The position numbers were made by a program, and so were the translations under genes. Under the pieces are notes generated by a model. That model was not told where the DNA came from. It was given only the letters and a program-made list of their open reading frames with translations, and made no database searches. A DNA stretch of 64,000 nt from Tubiluchus corallicola. Taxonomy: Eukaryota; Priapulida; Priapulimorpha; Priapulimorphida; Tubiluchidae. Numbering within the stretch: position 1 is the first letter of the stretch; the number at the start of each line of letters is the position of its first letter. Positions 1 through 28,720 of the stretch are shown here, piece by piece. Location: contig JAQGDQ010000575.1 of NCBI GenBank assembly GCA_030141605.1, forward strand, positions 50,001-114,000, written 5' to 3'.

Positions 1-465
1 CATTAAGTTTATGATTACGTATTTACGTGGCTAGTTGTTTTATTACACATAAAAAACAATCACGAAAACTACACAAACATGCAGTAATTATGAGATGATC
101 ATGATACGATACTACATAATGTAGACTTAGTAACATCGAAAAAGTTCAAATTAATGAATCTAAACTGATACTGAAATGTGTGTAGTCACCTAAAGATACA
201 AGAAATAAGTAGTCACACATCATACTAAGTTTGATACATACATGAATTACCCAAAACATACATGTAACATTAATCAAACGAGAACCATGAGACAAAGGGA
301 CAGACACCCAGCTCAGGATTTAGAAAGTGTCCGACCACGCTACAACTCAGAACAAATTTTTATAACTTAGTGTTCAACCTACAGCCTAAACAACTAGATA
401 AACATAATCAGATTCATACAGTAAAAAAATACATTCAGGTAGGTTTGAATATTCAAACTAGAGAC

Positions 466-680
466 TCGTGCTGATGCGTCGAAAAACAAGAAGAAATTAG
501 ACAGTCTTTGTTGAACATCGCAACATCGCAACACACGTATACACGATGTTCACGATACATGAATACATGAATTGCATGAATAAATTAGAAGTCACTATTA
601 ACATGAACAAAACTAAACTTTTTTTTGAAACCTAATTCGATGGTTAATGTGCCCTCTGGAGGGGTATGGTTGTCTAATAA
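466..680 (+). repeat. dispersed direct repeat, copy 1 (pair at 3473-3685)
   Basis: About 215 bp run in the same order and orientation at 3473-3685, including ACACACGTATACACGATG and AACCTAATTCGATGGTTAAT, with scattered substitutions and small indels. No terminal inverted repeat is evident. It is probably a fragment of an unclassified transposable element. Confidence 0.7.
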
Positions 681-1161
681 TTGTACATGTGCTTTTGATG
701 AAGGGAAATGTCTAGGACAGTGATGGTAGAGACGATAAAGACATGGGCAGCAACGTCGCCCTTTTGCATCAGAAGCAAAAATTTAATACGAAACTTTTGA
801 TACTGTAGCTACTTTGTCAAAAAACCATCTTTATCAATCATTGCAGCTCTTTCTACTGCTCAGCATTTTGGCACAAGTATTACATGTATAATCTTAAAAA
901 TTTGTAAGTCTCGTATAACAAAGGTATACGTATGTTATTTAGCCAATCATATGATTGTTCATGTAGAAGTATATGCGTGAATCTTGACATACAATATTTT
1001 GATATTTTATTACTTAGAAGTAGAGTCTTAATTTCTACCAATGCTTTTGTACGTAGTATAGTATATTTTATTTTATTTTGTTCAAAAAAAACAACAACAA
1101 ATTGTTAAATCTACTATTTGTAAATTTTATGTAAATAACATTTAATTGTGTCATTGTAATT

Positions 1162-1345
1162 TTTTGTAATTATTGTATTCTATACTAACTGCTATTGTAT
1201 TATATGGTATTCTATACTAACTGCTATTGTATTGTATTATATGGTATTATATACTAACTGCTATTGTATTGTATTATATGGTATTCTATACTAACTGCTA
1301 TTGTATTGTATTATATGGTATTATATACTAACTGTTATTATATGA
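1162..1345. repeat. AT-rich tandem repeat, unit about 50 bp
   Basis: The core TTCTATACTAACTGCTATTG followed by a TGTATTATATGGTA spacer repeats about four times, alternating between TTCTATAC and TTATATAC variants. No coding content. Confidence 0.8.
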
Positions 1346-2700
1346 GCAGTGCTTGCAATAAAAAGCTTTACTTCACTTTACTTACATATGCAATAGTATT
1401 AAGCAACGTTTAAGTTCTAAGTTTTACTTCTTTTGGCAACTAAAGTGACATATCATTCAGAGAACAAAATATTTTAATGGACGAATCAGTGAATGCACTT
1501 ATGATTGAACGAATGAATGAACAGACGAACAAACAAGTGGTGTTGGTTTTGATCTTTTCACTAATGGGCAACGCGTGTGACACAGTAAAAGTGAGATTAA
1601 CTGCTTCAAGTGGCGTTTATAATCAGATACACGTGTATTACATAATTCTTCTCATGCGTTCCTGTCTCTTAATCACGGATATCTGCGTAGTCAAGAGTCC
1701 CGTGGAGACAAAAATATGAAATGACAGACGCTTTGTAATGTATGTACGTGAATTAGCACACAAATGAAGGAATGCATGAACGAACGAACGAACGAACAAA
1801 CGGCCGACCGACCGACCAACCGACGACTGAACAAACGAACGAACGAATAAAGGAAGGAAGGAACGAATGGATGAATAAAAAAGAACGAAAATCTAGTTAA
1901 TAAGTAATTGCATAAAAAATAATGAATAATCACAATTCTTGAAAGACAGAGAAGTATTTACAGCACCTACAAAACTTACTAAATAAACTGCAAAGAAAAA
2001 ATCATCTTGAAAGCAGCTGTTTTCGTCTTTATCACTAAGTTTAGAATGTAGGTAATACAAACTCAAGTTCTTAATGGCCAGGGTCTCGTATTATCTGTGC
2101 ACAATCAGGATAACCTACATCGCATTTCCGTTAACCTGGAGATCGAATTTACACTTACCTGGACAAAAGCGTAACCGGATTCATTTCAACATGGATAATT
2201 CCAGACCAGGATAAAATAATGGTGGGGTTTAAATTCTATAAACAATATCAGATTAGAATCATTTCTGATTGGATATTTTTGTTCTATTTTCATTGGTCGT
2301 ACTCCAGTTTTATGATAGATTATTGTCTACTAAAGAAAGCAACGATTTTCGGCCGGATTTCCGATTCAAACATCACGATCATGTATAGTAATCTATATGT
2401 TTAATTGACAAACATAGGCCAGTACGTAATTTGACAACGGTATGTAAACTTGGATATAGGGCCGCACAGGTAGATACGCTGTCATAAAGGAAATTTGAAC
2501 TAATTTTGATAGGAAATGTCTCCCGGTATAGACACTGTAAGATAAGATTATTATGACTGTAAATAAATTCATTCTATATAGTATAAAATGTATAGTATAG
2601 TAGTATGTAGTTTGCATAGTATATGACTATGTAAAGTACCTTTGTACATACATATAGCAGACCTGTATTACGTGTGTTGGGTATGTTATGCATACGTAGC

Positions 2701-3234
2701 TTAAAGGACAAGAAAAAGGGGCACCTGAAGTAGGTTTCAGAAAAATCGCCTTAAAAAATTATACTACTTTTTATGAGTATATCGTACTCGCATTGGAAGG
2801 ATTTTTTGTTTGTTTTCATTTTAAATTTCCTGCAATACTGTTCTGATGGCGCCATTATATGACATCAGTACGCACAAGGTAATCCAGGGGAAGGAAGGGC
2901 AATGTTAAACTATGTCCCAAAAACTTTCCGTGCAAATCTATATTACTTAACATTTTGCTTACCTGCTGGAAAGACTTATGTAACTAGAAATAATTTAAAA
3001 TGTTCGTGCCAACTGGTAAAATGTCACTGGCTCACCCGAGTTATCTAAACTTGTTTCAAACGACCTACCATCAAAATGTCTGCATCTAACGGTTATCGCG
3101 GGAGTTTATATTTACAAGTTTTAAACAGCGTTACTGCCGACGCAAGCCCCACACGCAAAAAGGCATTATATAAGTAGTATAACATTTCAAGACGAATTTT
3201 TTTGTGCTTTATGGGGGCTTTTCTTGTGGTTTAA
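2701..3234. mobile_element. TTAA-bounded non-autonomous inverted-repeat element, copy 1
   Basis: The left end reads TTAA then AGGACAAGAAAAAGGGGC. The right end, reverse-complemented, reads TTAA then ACCACAAGAAAAGCCCCC, so the termini are imperfect inverted repeats of about 18 bp just inside TTAA. The interior has no transposase frame. A related copy lies in opposite orientation at 20679-21378. TTAA flanks are typical of piggyBac-type insertion, so this is plausibly a piggyBac-like MITE. The family assignment is inference. Confidence 0.65.
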
Positions 3235-6084
3235 AGTTTAAAAATAGGCAAAGTCTGTTTGTTCAATAGTTTGTAAACCCGGAAGGGAATGGCACGTAAT
3301 AATCCACATGGATTTGTAATTGAACGATCCTGGGTTCGAATACTAGTTTAACAAAATTCTTTAGAATTTCTGACACGTATCCGGCGTTACTTTGTAATTA
3401 GCATAATTATGAATTTTTATTTTGTGCACCTCGGTAACTGTGGTGTCGTTTTAAAAAATCAAAAAGCAGATTTTTGTCGAAAAAGAGAAGAAATTAGACA
3501 GTTTATGTTGAACATCGCAACATCGTAACACACGTATACACGATGTTCACGACACATAAATACATGAATTGGTTTTATAAATTAGAAGTCACTATAAACA
3601 ATGAAGAAAACTAAACTTTTTTCTTTGAAACCTAATTCGATGGTTAATGTGCCCACTGGAGGGGTTTGGTTGTCTAACAACTGTAAATGAGTCTTTTGTA
3701 GGTTCTTCGTCTTTCCACGTGAAGATATTTCACAGTCGTGATTGAAACATCGTGTCTTTTGTCTTCTTTAATTGTGGGATTATTCCATGGAGATTTCCAT
3801 TATTTGTTCAAGTCCTCGTCCGTATTAAAATAGCTTACTGTAGTTGGAACGACAAAAATTCGAATATAAAGACATTTCTAGAAAATTAGAAGCCCAGTGT
3901 TTAATTTGCTTCAGGACGTGGGGCCATCCATTGTTGTCCTTTTTGAAGGAAGTGAGGCTGTCTTTAAAGTGGAAAAAACTTATTTCTGATGAAAAATTCC
4001 ATAGATAAAAGCCCGAGGAAAAACTGGATTTATAAGCGACTTTCCCTGCGACTCCAATTTCCTTTTGTGAATCTGTGGGATTTTTAACCAGGAAAAATAG
4101 ATCAAAGTTTGAGTTTCGATGTTCCATGTATAAAATTTCGAATATATAGTTTTGAAGTTTTGAATATTCGTATGTCGAGCACTTAATCCCAAAAAAGTGT
4201 AAAACAAACATTATTATACTATGAACAATCAAGGCTATCACATCGCAAAAATGTCACGGAGGTTTATGAATATTCTTGATAATTCTCATGCGCACGCGCA
4301 AGTTCAAACATCAACATTTTTTTGTCAAATCGTATAAGATTGGCTCTATAATGTACAACTCCCTTTTACATAAATGCGGGCGCTTTAATTCTCGGTTCTC
4401 TGCGTTTTTCTCTCCACACAGATTTCTGCGTTTTTCCCACACAAAACGCGGTCCTCTCCAATCTGAATCCCACACGCGAACAGGCAGAAAAATCCACACA
4501 AGAATCCGCCTTAGGTAATATTTAATTACACTTGCTTGGGCGGTTTAAATACTCTGACTCAGTTTTGTGTCCATTCAGTTGTCACAACTGTGTTGCTGTG
4601 TTAGAATATTAATGAGGTACTTGAATTATCTGTTGAAAATGTCCGTCTTGTACACTGACTCTCTCTTTAGGGTATATAGTTAAGGGTGCCTGTAAGGTAA
4701 AAATTAACAAGCTGCTTGAACCATCTTGAAATGCTTAGCGGTACAAATCACATTTAATACTTATGCACTTTGTACGCCTGTGATAGCTTTATCATTAGCA
4801 AAATCTACTTTGCGCAATAATTACATTTCAGAAAGAATAAATTAGCGATTATAATTGTCTTAAAATGAAGGATTTCATTACTGAGTGAAGAAATGAAGAT
4901 ATTCTAACATTACTGATTACTGTTGTGTTATTCAATATTTATATTATAAAATTTTACGTTTTTACGCACTGTTCGTCTGTCTGGAAGCCGGAATTTAACA
5001 CTCATATTAAAGCCTACTAATACTAAAGGATGTGGCAGGACCGAACTCTAATTACCAAAGACAGTTCTCTTAGACGAAACGTTTGACCGAAAGAATGAAC
5101 TATGTCACATTCGGTCAAGATGGTTCGACAGTCGATACATCTTAGCCATACTTGGATATGTATGCGTCTTCTTTCAACGAGACGACGAAAGAAATTACGG
5201 AAAGTATGCTGACGGTGACCTATCCATTTCTAATGAGACCCACCAATGCTCAACTGCGTAGTTATGCACATGCTGTGCTCACTCAGCTATTTTTCCTCGA
5301 CTCTGAAGGGATGCGAATTTACATTCTCACACATTTCTCACCTTGTCAGAATTCAGTGTGCCAACGTTCACATCAGCAGCGATCGAAGTAGCTTACATAA
5401 TTAATCAGTTTATTAATTAGTTGATGAAAAGTAAGCATTTAAGCATAGAAGAATTTATTTAAAAACGTTCATCGTTTAGAATTATTAATTAGTTAATCAT
5501 TAATTTACCGACTTTAATGGTATTTCCGAGTCTACAGCGTTAAATTTTCTTATTTTTCTGCTTTGGATTATAATATCGTAAAAGTGGAAATAAAATTGTA
5601 GTAACAGATTCTGTATATTTTTTAGCTTTCCGGAATCTATTTCTGGCAGACTAAGCCACTTTACAAGTCACATTCCAGCTCGTCTTTTCCCAATACCTGC
5701 TAACAATAACACGTAATGGTCCCTCTTTGAGAAAACATGCAGGTATAATGGGAAAACAGGCAAAGAAAACTGAAATATTTCAACAATTTATGCAATCCGC
5801 TTAGAGTATTATGAAAGTCGTTGAGAACAACTGCTGATACATGGAATGCGCTCTACCTGCTTGCGAGTTATACCTGTACGCGTACCTGGAAGAATGCTAG
5901 CTTGTTTATAAAGCATTGTTCAGTGAAAAATGGGAAGATGAGGACAGTCTCCTGACGTCTGTCCTAGCTGTGTCTCTCGAGAATGGAAGGAATGTTAATC
6001 ATGCGGAGGCTATTGTTGGTAACTCATCAACTGTGAGTAATCTTTCAGTGGAGCTACTGGCATATGCACACTGATTTATCCTTC
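3235..6084. other. intergenic DNA with repeat fragments, no gene recognised
   Basis: A tRNA-like B-box (GGGTTCGAATA near 3333) suggests a decayed SINE at about 3265-3350. The second copy of the 215-bp repeat lies at 3473-3685. A 138-codon open frame on the minus strand (3825-4241) has no recognised domain and no convincing splice context. The remainder shows nothing supportable. Confidence 0.5.
3473..3685 (+). repeat. dispersed direct repeat, copy 2 (pair at 466-680)
   Basis: Matches 466-680 in order and orientation with scattered substitutions. The pair brackets the TTAA element at 2701-3234 but is about 2 kb from it on the left side, so they are probably independent insertions. Confidence 0.7.
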
Positions 6085-6645
6085 TTAAAGGAAGACAGGA
6101 TGATTTTTCATATACGACCCCATTTTCAAATCCGCTAAAACGTATACATTTTAACATAATTAATACTGCAAAAGCGGTTCTGATAATTAAATTATAGATT
6201 AAAAACTTAATTAACAGCCGGGTGCCCAACTATTGATGACATCACAAACTAACATAATTTCCAATAGTAAAAATATTCCACTAGCGTGTTGCACGTGTTT
6301 GCCAAAGCGAAAATTGAAGTACAGTGCTACTGTAAGATATTCAGTGTGTTGTACTAAAACTAAGCAAATTTTAAAATAAAATACAAATTTCAAATTAACC
6401 CGCTATGCTCCCACACGAGCTGTCGAACGTGTGTAGTTCGTCACAGAGGTACAGCACCTGTTTTCGTTCAACGCTTTCCGCAATGCAGGCACTAGTGCCC
6501 GTCTAACTAGCGAATGCCGATATGCATGTAACAGTGAAGAACTAGTGGCGCGAATGCGAAATTGCGTTTGTGTGGTAATAATTCTTTCACGTAATTTTTG
6601 AAAAAAAATAGCATGTTTCCTTTCATTATTTTAAAAAGTAGATTG
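6085..6645 (+). repeat. repeat family R2, copy 1
   Basis: About 560 bp beginning TTAAAGGAAGACAGGATGAT and containing CAACTATTGATGACATCACA and the ACTAGTGGCGCGAATGCGAA block. It aligns along its length with 43374-43945 and, interrupted, with 63125-64000. No protein-coding potential and no clear terminal inverted repeat. Unclassified non-autonomous element. Confidence 0.75.
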
Positions 6646-7571
6646 GGTCCGGTTTGGTTTAAAAGAGATTCTATGGCTTATATACAGCAAAACAGATTTT
6701 GTGAAGACAGAATGACCATGTTAGCAATCATACCTATAAGGGCAAATATGTAGATAGAAAAACAATCGTCTAAATCAACAATTCGCTTAGGCTTACAAAC
6801 TGTCAGCTTGGTAACCTGACAGCATTATTTTTTCTATTCATTACCCAGGTGTCTTAATATCAATAATTGAAGTTTATATGATCGGCAGCTGTGAAAAAAA
6901 CCGGAAAATATGATGTCGTTGTGCAACACTTATAGTGATAATGTCTACCGCGTTGTAATTTATAAATGATCTATCAAAATCACAAGTGCAAGTACCGCAC
7001 ATCTTCCGTTTGATATTTCCTGGTAATCTAATAGAAAGTGGCTTCGTCCATTGTTAGTTACAGACTTGGATAACTATTTATCATATTTCAGAAATTTCAT
7101 TTCCAGACGTAACTAAACTTGCAAGTAAATTGCTTTGTCTCTTTCTTGGCCTAGGTCTTGATTTGTTTTTCGCTAAACGACACACCGAAATCAACTTCTC
7201 GGATGACACGTTTCTATAATACTGGCAAATTTTAACAAGTTAACGATAAAAACAAAAAAATTATCACAGCATGGCAAAACATTGTAAGACAAGATGTAAA
7301 TTTATTCTGCACAATAATTACATTTAACACATACATTATCTCTATTAATAATGTCAACAATTAAACGTTGTTACGTATTTAATGCAAACTAATTATTTTA
7401 ACCATCACGTGGCTTTGATACAAATATAATTTAGGCAACAAACTCGCAAAATATACCTACAATGTGTTTCTCAAATTATAGAAATATTTATAATAAAATT
7501 CATTTGTGTCTATCGGACTAAAATAAAAAAAATGAGAACAGCAATATGGCGGCTCTTCCTCGTATGATGTT

Positions 7572-7725
7572 AACTCTGTTTACAGAATGTTGAACCATTT
7601 ACTGTTGAATTCACCTACATTGTTCAGAAATTACTAAATGAACATACTAACTCTGTTTACAGAATGTTGAACCATTTACTGTTGAATTCATCTACATTGT
7701 TCAGAAATTACTAAATGAACACATG
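7572..7725. repeat. 77-bp direct tandem duplication
   Basis: The block starting AACTCTGTTTACAGAATGTT occurs at 7572 and again at 7649, almost identical over its length, which indicates a recent local duplication. Confidence 0.85.
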
Positions 7726-9099
7726 TAAAAGAACGACCCTAGAATACACCATTAGTTTCTGTCCACATCTATTCTAATTTCTACGTTTACATGTAATAAT
7801 AAGCTATCTACGGACAAAATTAAAGGACCGTTCACACATTTCACTATTATACTTTATAACCTCAGAAATCGTAATAAAACGGCTGGTGTAAAATGTCATA
7901 TATCGAAATATTAATTCACTATTAATGCCTTTCAGGTTAAACCTTATATAAGTAGGCCTACAAAAGTATAAAACTGGTCCCATATAAAAGGCTGCGACGT
8001 TTAGCGAAACATCTTTCCAATAAACAATGTAATTACAAATGCGCATGCGTGGTTGAATTAATTTTACACTAATAACTAAGTAACTATTTTGTATAGTTTC
8101 TTGCATCGTTACATTAATAAAAATGGACTGATCTTTTAGTCAAACTGAAAGAATGTTTGTTTGTTAAACTTGTTGTACAAAGTAAACGGATATTTGCTGA
8201 TAATCATGCGTTCATATTTATAATTACAATATTATTTACAAATTCATATAATTACACATTTTTACACAATTTTTGATTCACGCTCATAAAGCTATAGATG
8301 AATGAATGATCCTACTTTGGCATAGCATTATTTACAAAATTTATGAAAAGAAGAACTATTTCTTAGTACCGTTAGTATTGTCATTAATCTAGGCTAAACT
8401 AAAACATCCCATTTCAATTAATGTCAAATTGTTAACTAGTTCCAAATAGAAGCTGGTAAGTAGAAAAAAACTCTATACAGACGCTACATTTCTTGCGTTG
8501 TACTGTGCAGTGCGAGTATAGGCCTGCTTTATTCAACGCCAGAGAGATCTGTTACATAGGCCTACGCTCCAATTCATGTGCGTAATTACTGTCAATACTA
8601 AGTTTAATTAAAAACAATTCATTTATCTACGTGTTAATTAAGCCACACAATACACTATGTTTAATAATTAATTGAATTTACAATGAACATGTAATCAAAC
8701 GTTAAATAAGAGACACTTTTATTTATTATTTACACGTTAAAATTCATTTATTTACATGCTTAAAATGCGACATACGTATGCAATGTTAAATAAGTGATAT
8801 GTCTTATTATATAAAATGTTTTCTATTCTACTGTGTGAACGCAAACATATATAAGGCACTTAAGGTGACTGCCAAAATAAGTTTCTGCTAACTAAGTACA
8901 TAAAATACTTAGGAATGTGGACTTTATTGTTCTGCTCCATTAAAATACCCCTTAACAGTTTCTATAGTAGAAAACAGCGAAATTTGATACTGTATGCCAT
9001 ACATAGAGAGAAGGTATCTGGTTCATTTTCAAGGATAACTCCCTCCTAAGTTGAGCCAGAAGTCTCAACCATGTTCGGACAGCATACATCTTCATTTAG

Positions 9100-9230
9100 C
9101 GAAGTAAACAGCCAGAATCAGTTGGTGATTGAAACCTCCCAGAATGAGTATCGAACTCCCGGCCTCTACAAACCATTCACTGGCCAGTTCAGTGTTGCTT
9201 AACTTCCATAGCAAAGTATATGCCAGGACC
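9100..9230 (-). repeat. SINE-like fragment with tRNA B-box
   Basis: On the minus strand CCGGGAGTTCGATAC resembles an RNA polymerase III B box, preceded by sequence like an anticodon arm. It does not fold as a convincing intact tRNA, so a decayed tRNA-derived SINE is the likeliest reading. Confidence 0.35.
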
Positions 9231-9472
9231 ACACGGCTGTTCGGCACGCCTCAGTGTGTACAAGATATATGAAGACAGATTACGTACTTTGTAAGACATG
9301 GTTTCAAAAAACCTAATTGAATTGAATACGTACTAAAATCTACATGATCAAGAAATAACTGTATGGACTATCAGGGTGGCAGCAAAGATCACAATGTTTG
9401 AACGAAAGCAAATGTGAAATGGTGATACGTACATTATGAATAAATAAACAATGGTATATGACTGTGGACAGG

Positions 9473-9678
9473 TTTATTTACAAATGAAAAACTATAAAAA
9501 CAATATTATTACAATTATATACAACCCCTATACACATGTCTATGCTTTCCCAATAGTGGAAAATAAAAGAGATCTTATAATAACTTACCTGTAATAATTT
9601 TGTGGTGGCACAAAGGTTTTAGTGATGCTTATAAACCATGAACACGAGAAGTTGATGTAAACCATGTCAAAGTTTATT
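9473..9678 (-). terminator. candidate poly(A) signals of the KLF5 gene
   Basis: AATAAA occurs in the sense (minus) direction at 9678-9673 and 9478-9473, downstream of the KLF5 stop at 10012. Either would give a 3' UTR of about 350-560 nt. Which one is used cannot be told from sequence. Confidence 0.4.
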
Positions 9679-10011
9679 ATAATTGAATCAAAAATTTCCT
9701 CCCATAAGTGAATCAATGAGTACTTCTCCAACTGACTGGACTAAATTTGCTTTTCGTAACACAGAGTAGCAGGTAAGAATTTTGTTATTTGAAGTTTACG
9801 ACAATGCTGATTGACTTTTAGGCCCAAGAAAACTGTTGGTTTCATAATAAACTTAGACGTGGATTATTTCTCATGTTTCTGTTTTTAAAGCATTGATAGT
9901 TTAGTAAACCAGAACATTATAATCCCAGGTGTTTAAAGAGTTGGTGGGAGGGCTTGTCACATCCGTGCATTGACTTTGGTAGTAGGGTGAGTCCTGCTTC
10001 ACATGGCCTAG

Positions 10012-25662
<15,651 letters not shown>

Positions 25663-26100
25663 TGCTTGTCACCGAACGAGTGACCTCTGGTCACTTGTTC
25701 TATTCAGTCCTGTTTGAATTTCCTTGTGTACTTTGGGTATCGAGTTGTATGTTGTGTTGTTTACTGTGTACAGGGCTAGTGCGCTCACAGCTAATGTGTT
25801 TGATTAAGCCTGCTGGGTAGCACAAACCTTTAGCTCATCACAGTCTTACACAGTACAACCAGCACTAGTCTCATTAGTAGTGAGATACAACTGTTTGACT
25901 AAGACTAATAAGTGATCTAAACGAACTGTCTTACATCAGATCTACATTCCTATTCAACGCTCATTGGTCGACACTGCAGTCACGTGCAAAAAATGGGTTG
26001 AGCCAAAGCAGTAAGCAAGCGCTGATTGGATGATATCATTACTCATGGACGGTGTTTTCATGAATGGGGTAACATTGTGCAACGTGTTATCATAAGTTGA
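25663..26100 (-). promoter_or_regulatory. putative KLF5 5' UTR and promoter region
   Basis: In the sense direction this flank carries two CCAAT boxes (ATTGG on the plus strand near 25971 and 26025) about 310-365 bp upstream of the ATG, and a CACGTG-like E-box at about 25981. No TATA box is apparent. The transcription start cannot be placed from sequence alone. Confidence 0.4.
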
Positions 26101-27624
26101 GTGTTCACGTATCAGTGACTACTGTCCTCGGGGTTATAATGAATGGAGCATGTAGAAACGATGACACAGCAATTTGAATGTTTATTCTGGGTTAAACCTG
26201 ACGACAACTCGCCGCCCGAGGCAGAACGGCCGAAACTGTTCCGGATTTGGAGTTAAACATCCAAATTTGGTTAAAACTTGATTTTGTTTGTACTTGAACA
26301 TAGAAAAGTCGTTTCACTGTTCGTGTTTACCTTAGTTTTACAGTTCTGCGTTTTAAAAAACAACGCCAAACATAACAGTCCAATTTTGCAATCAATAATT
26401 TTAATAACACAAAATGCGTGGGTTCTGAAAATCTGCGTTAAAAACTAGTCAATCATAAACAAGTCTTATCGAGTTTTCTTGAGAAATCTTTGGCGCCTAT
26501 AGCTTCCTGTTATGATGTTTGCTGAAAGTAAAATGATGTTTGCTTTTATATAGGTAACAAACTGAATGCATACAAGCGATTTTTTAACGCTTTTATGACA
26601 GCATATATATACGTATTGTGGCGTTCATACAAAAGGTATGTATAATAGCAGATATCGCCTTATAATACTTAAATTATCAAAGAATAATTATTGAAAAAGA
26701 GGGCGTAAGCCAAGGTATCTAATCTCACACTTGCTAAGTTGTTTGCTTGAAATTCTGTTTCATTTGCCGTAACTAGTTTTATTAGTTTTATAACCGTAGC
26801 TAAACTATGTGATACACATCTGTCATAAAGTTCTAAAATTAGGAAATCATAAATCAATGTTCCTTTGTACTATTAGCAAAATATGCAGGTAATATTCACT
26901 ATGGTACTACTGTATGAACGTTATTAAATTGTTACTTAAAGAAAATTGTATCTCTATTCTCTGTTTGAGCTTTATGTCTCGTCAAAAGCAGTAGTATAAT
27001 GTGTTGATTTTGAATAAAATGAGGAGCACTGACCATACCAGCACTATTGGTGCCGCCATCTATTGAAAATTAATGCAAGCTTTTGGCGTTTAAAGAATTT
27101 TTGTATCTTCTTTCAGTAACCATATTTGTGAAAACTGTTTCAAGCAATCATCAGGAATTGTCCCGCGAAAAAAATGGCGAACAGACGTTCGTGTGTGAGC
27201 AACCTTTTGATACTGCATCTCTTCATTGTGGTATTTCTAAAGAATTATTTTTATATTGTAATGGCATGCATATTCACTGTTAACAAATTAGTGTAAAGAT
27301 CTTTCGCATTTTTTGTTAAGTAATCCGGATCTTTACTTGATGGCCTGCTTCCGTCTGAAATAAAAAGCTATGTCTGTCTATCCATGAGCATGAAATCAGT
27401 ATAAATAAGAGGTGGAGTTTAGCCGCGTACTGAAAAAGAAGGTAAAGATACGATAAAAGGGTTGCTGTTTTCAGAAATTTGTAAGTAAGAGGTTTGGAAG
27501 TTTGTAGTTTGTAGTGACGCCAGTGTTGCTTTTTCTAGTAAGTTTTGTTAACGTTTCAATTTCTGTGTTCTGAAACTTATTGAACTTTGTGTGTTTCGTA
27601 GTTTAAATTGTTTAGACAGAGTAA

Positions 27625-27720
27625 AGAGAATAGCTGAGTGGTGATGGTGTATGCTCGGCGTCCGAAGCTAAGCAATGCTGAGTATCGTCTGTAAACTAAC
27701 AGGTGACGGCCACGAAAACT
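27625..27720 (+). repeat. decayed SINE-like pol III sequence
   Basis: TAGCTGAGTGGT resembles a tRNA A box, while GAAGCTAAGC...GGTGAC shows the same 44-nt spacing as the corresponding 5S rRNA segment (GAAGTTAAGC...GGTGAC). The two signals conflict, so I call it only a pol-III-derived relic. Confidence 0.25.
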
Positions 27721-28686
27721 GATTTTGGTGTTTTTTGTCATGTTTTCTCATAGACGGCGTCTTTCGTAAAAAGAAGATGGGTACGCATTAAGTTTTTGCC
27801 CTTGATACGGTTAATTTGACCAAAGTTCCTGGGAGAGGTAAACGGAACCTTTGACAAACAAATACCGGAGGTGAGAATAAATAGAGTCGAGTCATAATCA
27901 CCCATGAATCTGGCGTCAAAACAACATGTGCTGTTGTTTTCATTGCTTAGCTGGCAGCCATATTCTATTCGGGCTACTCAGCACAAATCCATGCACATGT
28001 GTCAACTGATATCTGTGTCATTAGCTGATATTATTCCCATCGCTGCTCTTCGGGGTAAAATACAGATGTCCCACGCGTCGGCTTCGTCTGCTGTGACGTA
28101 ATCACTTTCACTCATGGTCGCCGAGGACTTTGGCTTCATGGGGGCACACAAAACAAACAGTCACTGCTAAAATGTGTTTGTGATTACAAGAATAATTAAG
28201 TTTGCCGCCAGTTATACAAACTCGGGTGAACTGGTCTCTACAAGCAGTCAGTCTATCAGCAGTCTTGCTATCCGTCAGTGTCAGCGACAACGACAGTGTC
28301 GGCAACTACAATGGTATTGGCAGTGGCAGCAGTAGGGATCGTGCCACATAACTTCTAATTTAAAAAGCTGAAAGGTTTGCGCATTTGTTGCAATATATTA
28401 TATTACCGTTACTAATGTCTGAAAAAATGTAACATCCCACATGTTCTAAGACATTAGTGAACAAAATCAATATTTCTAAATTGAAAATATTTTAATTTAA
28501 GCAAAACAAACTCCGACTTACATTATTATACTCCGAATTACATTTATGTTAATAAGTATATATTATTTTCTGACTTAAGTAAATTCAAACGTAAATATTA
28601 ACGATCAGAAATTGCATTCGAACAAATAGCTTTTTTATCAAATCAACGTATTTGTTTGCTTATTTGTTTGTTTGTCGCTTAGTCGT

Positions 28687-28720
28687 AAGTAGTTCGACCA
28701 AGCATCAAATCGAACTACTT
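28687..28720. other. 11-bp perfect inverted repeat (hairpin)
   Basis: AAGTAGTTCGA (28687-28697) is followed after 12 nt by its exact reverse complement TCGAACTACTT (28710-28720), then by TC, A and a run of about ten C. Function unknown. Confidence 0.6.

Larger units (their letters stand above)
1..2700. other. intergenic DNA, no gene recognised
   Basis: AT-rich sequence with only short spurious open frames. It holds one copy of a 215-bp dispersed repeat (about 466-680), a period-50 tandem repeat (1162-1345) and short GAAC/GACC-rich runs near 1780-1870. I see no splice-bounded coding exon. Confidence 0.6.
6650..9470. other. intergenic DNA downstream of the KLF5 gene, no gene recognised
   Basis: AT-rich with scattered TAA-rich runs. 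It contains a 77-bp tandem duplication (7572-7725) and a SINE-like tRNA fragment on the minus strand at about 9100-9230. No coding exon is supported. Confidence 0.5.

Noticed and set aside
3825-4241. 138-codon minus-strand frame as a gene
   Set aside because: No recognised domain, a second overlapping frame of equal appeal, and no splice or promoter context.
27083-27283. Small Cys-containing secreted peptide ending CNGMHIHC
   Set aside because: No in-frame ATG, no family resemblance, no splice support.
27648-27720. A fourth 5S-like sequence
   Set aside because: Spacing of two 5S blocks matches (44 nt), but most intervening bases do not, and a tRNA-like A box fits equally well.
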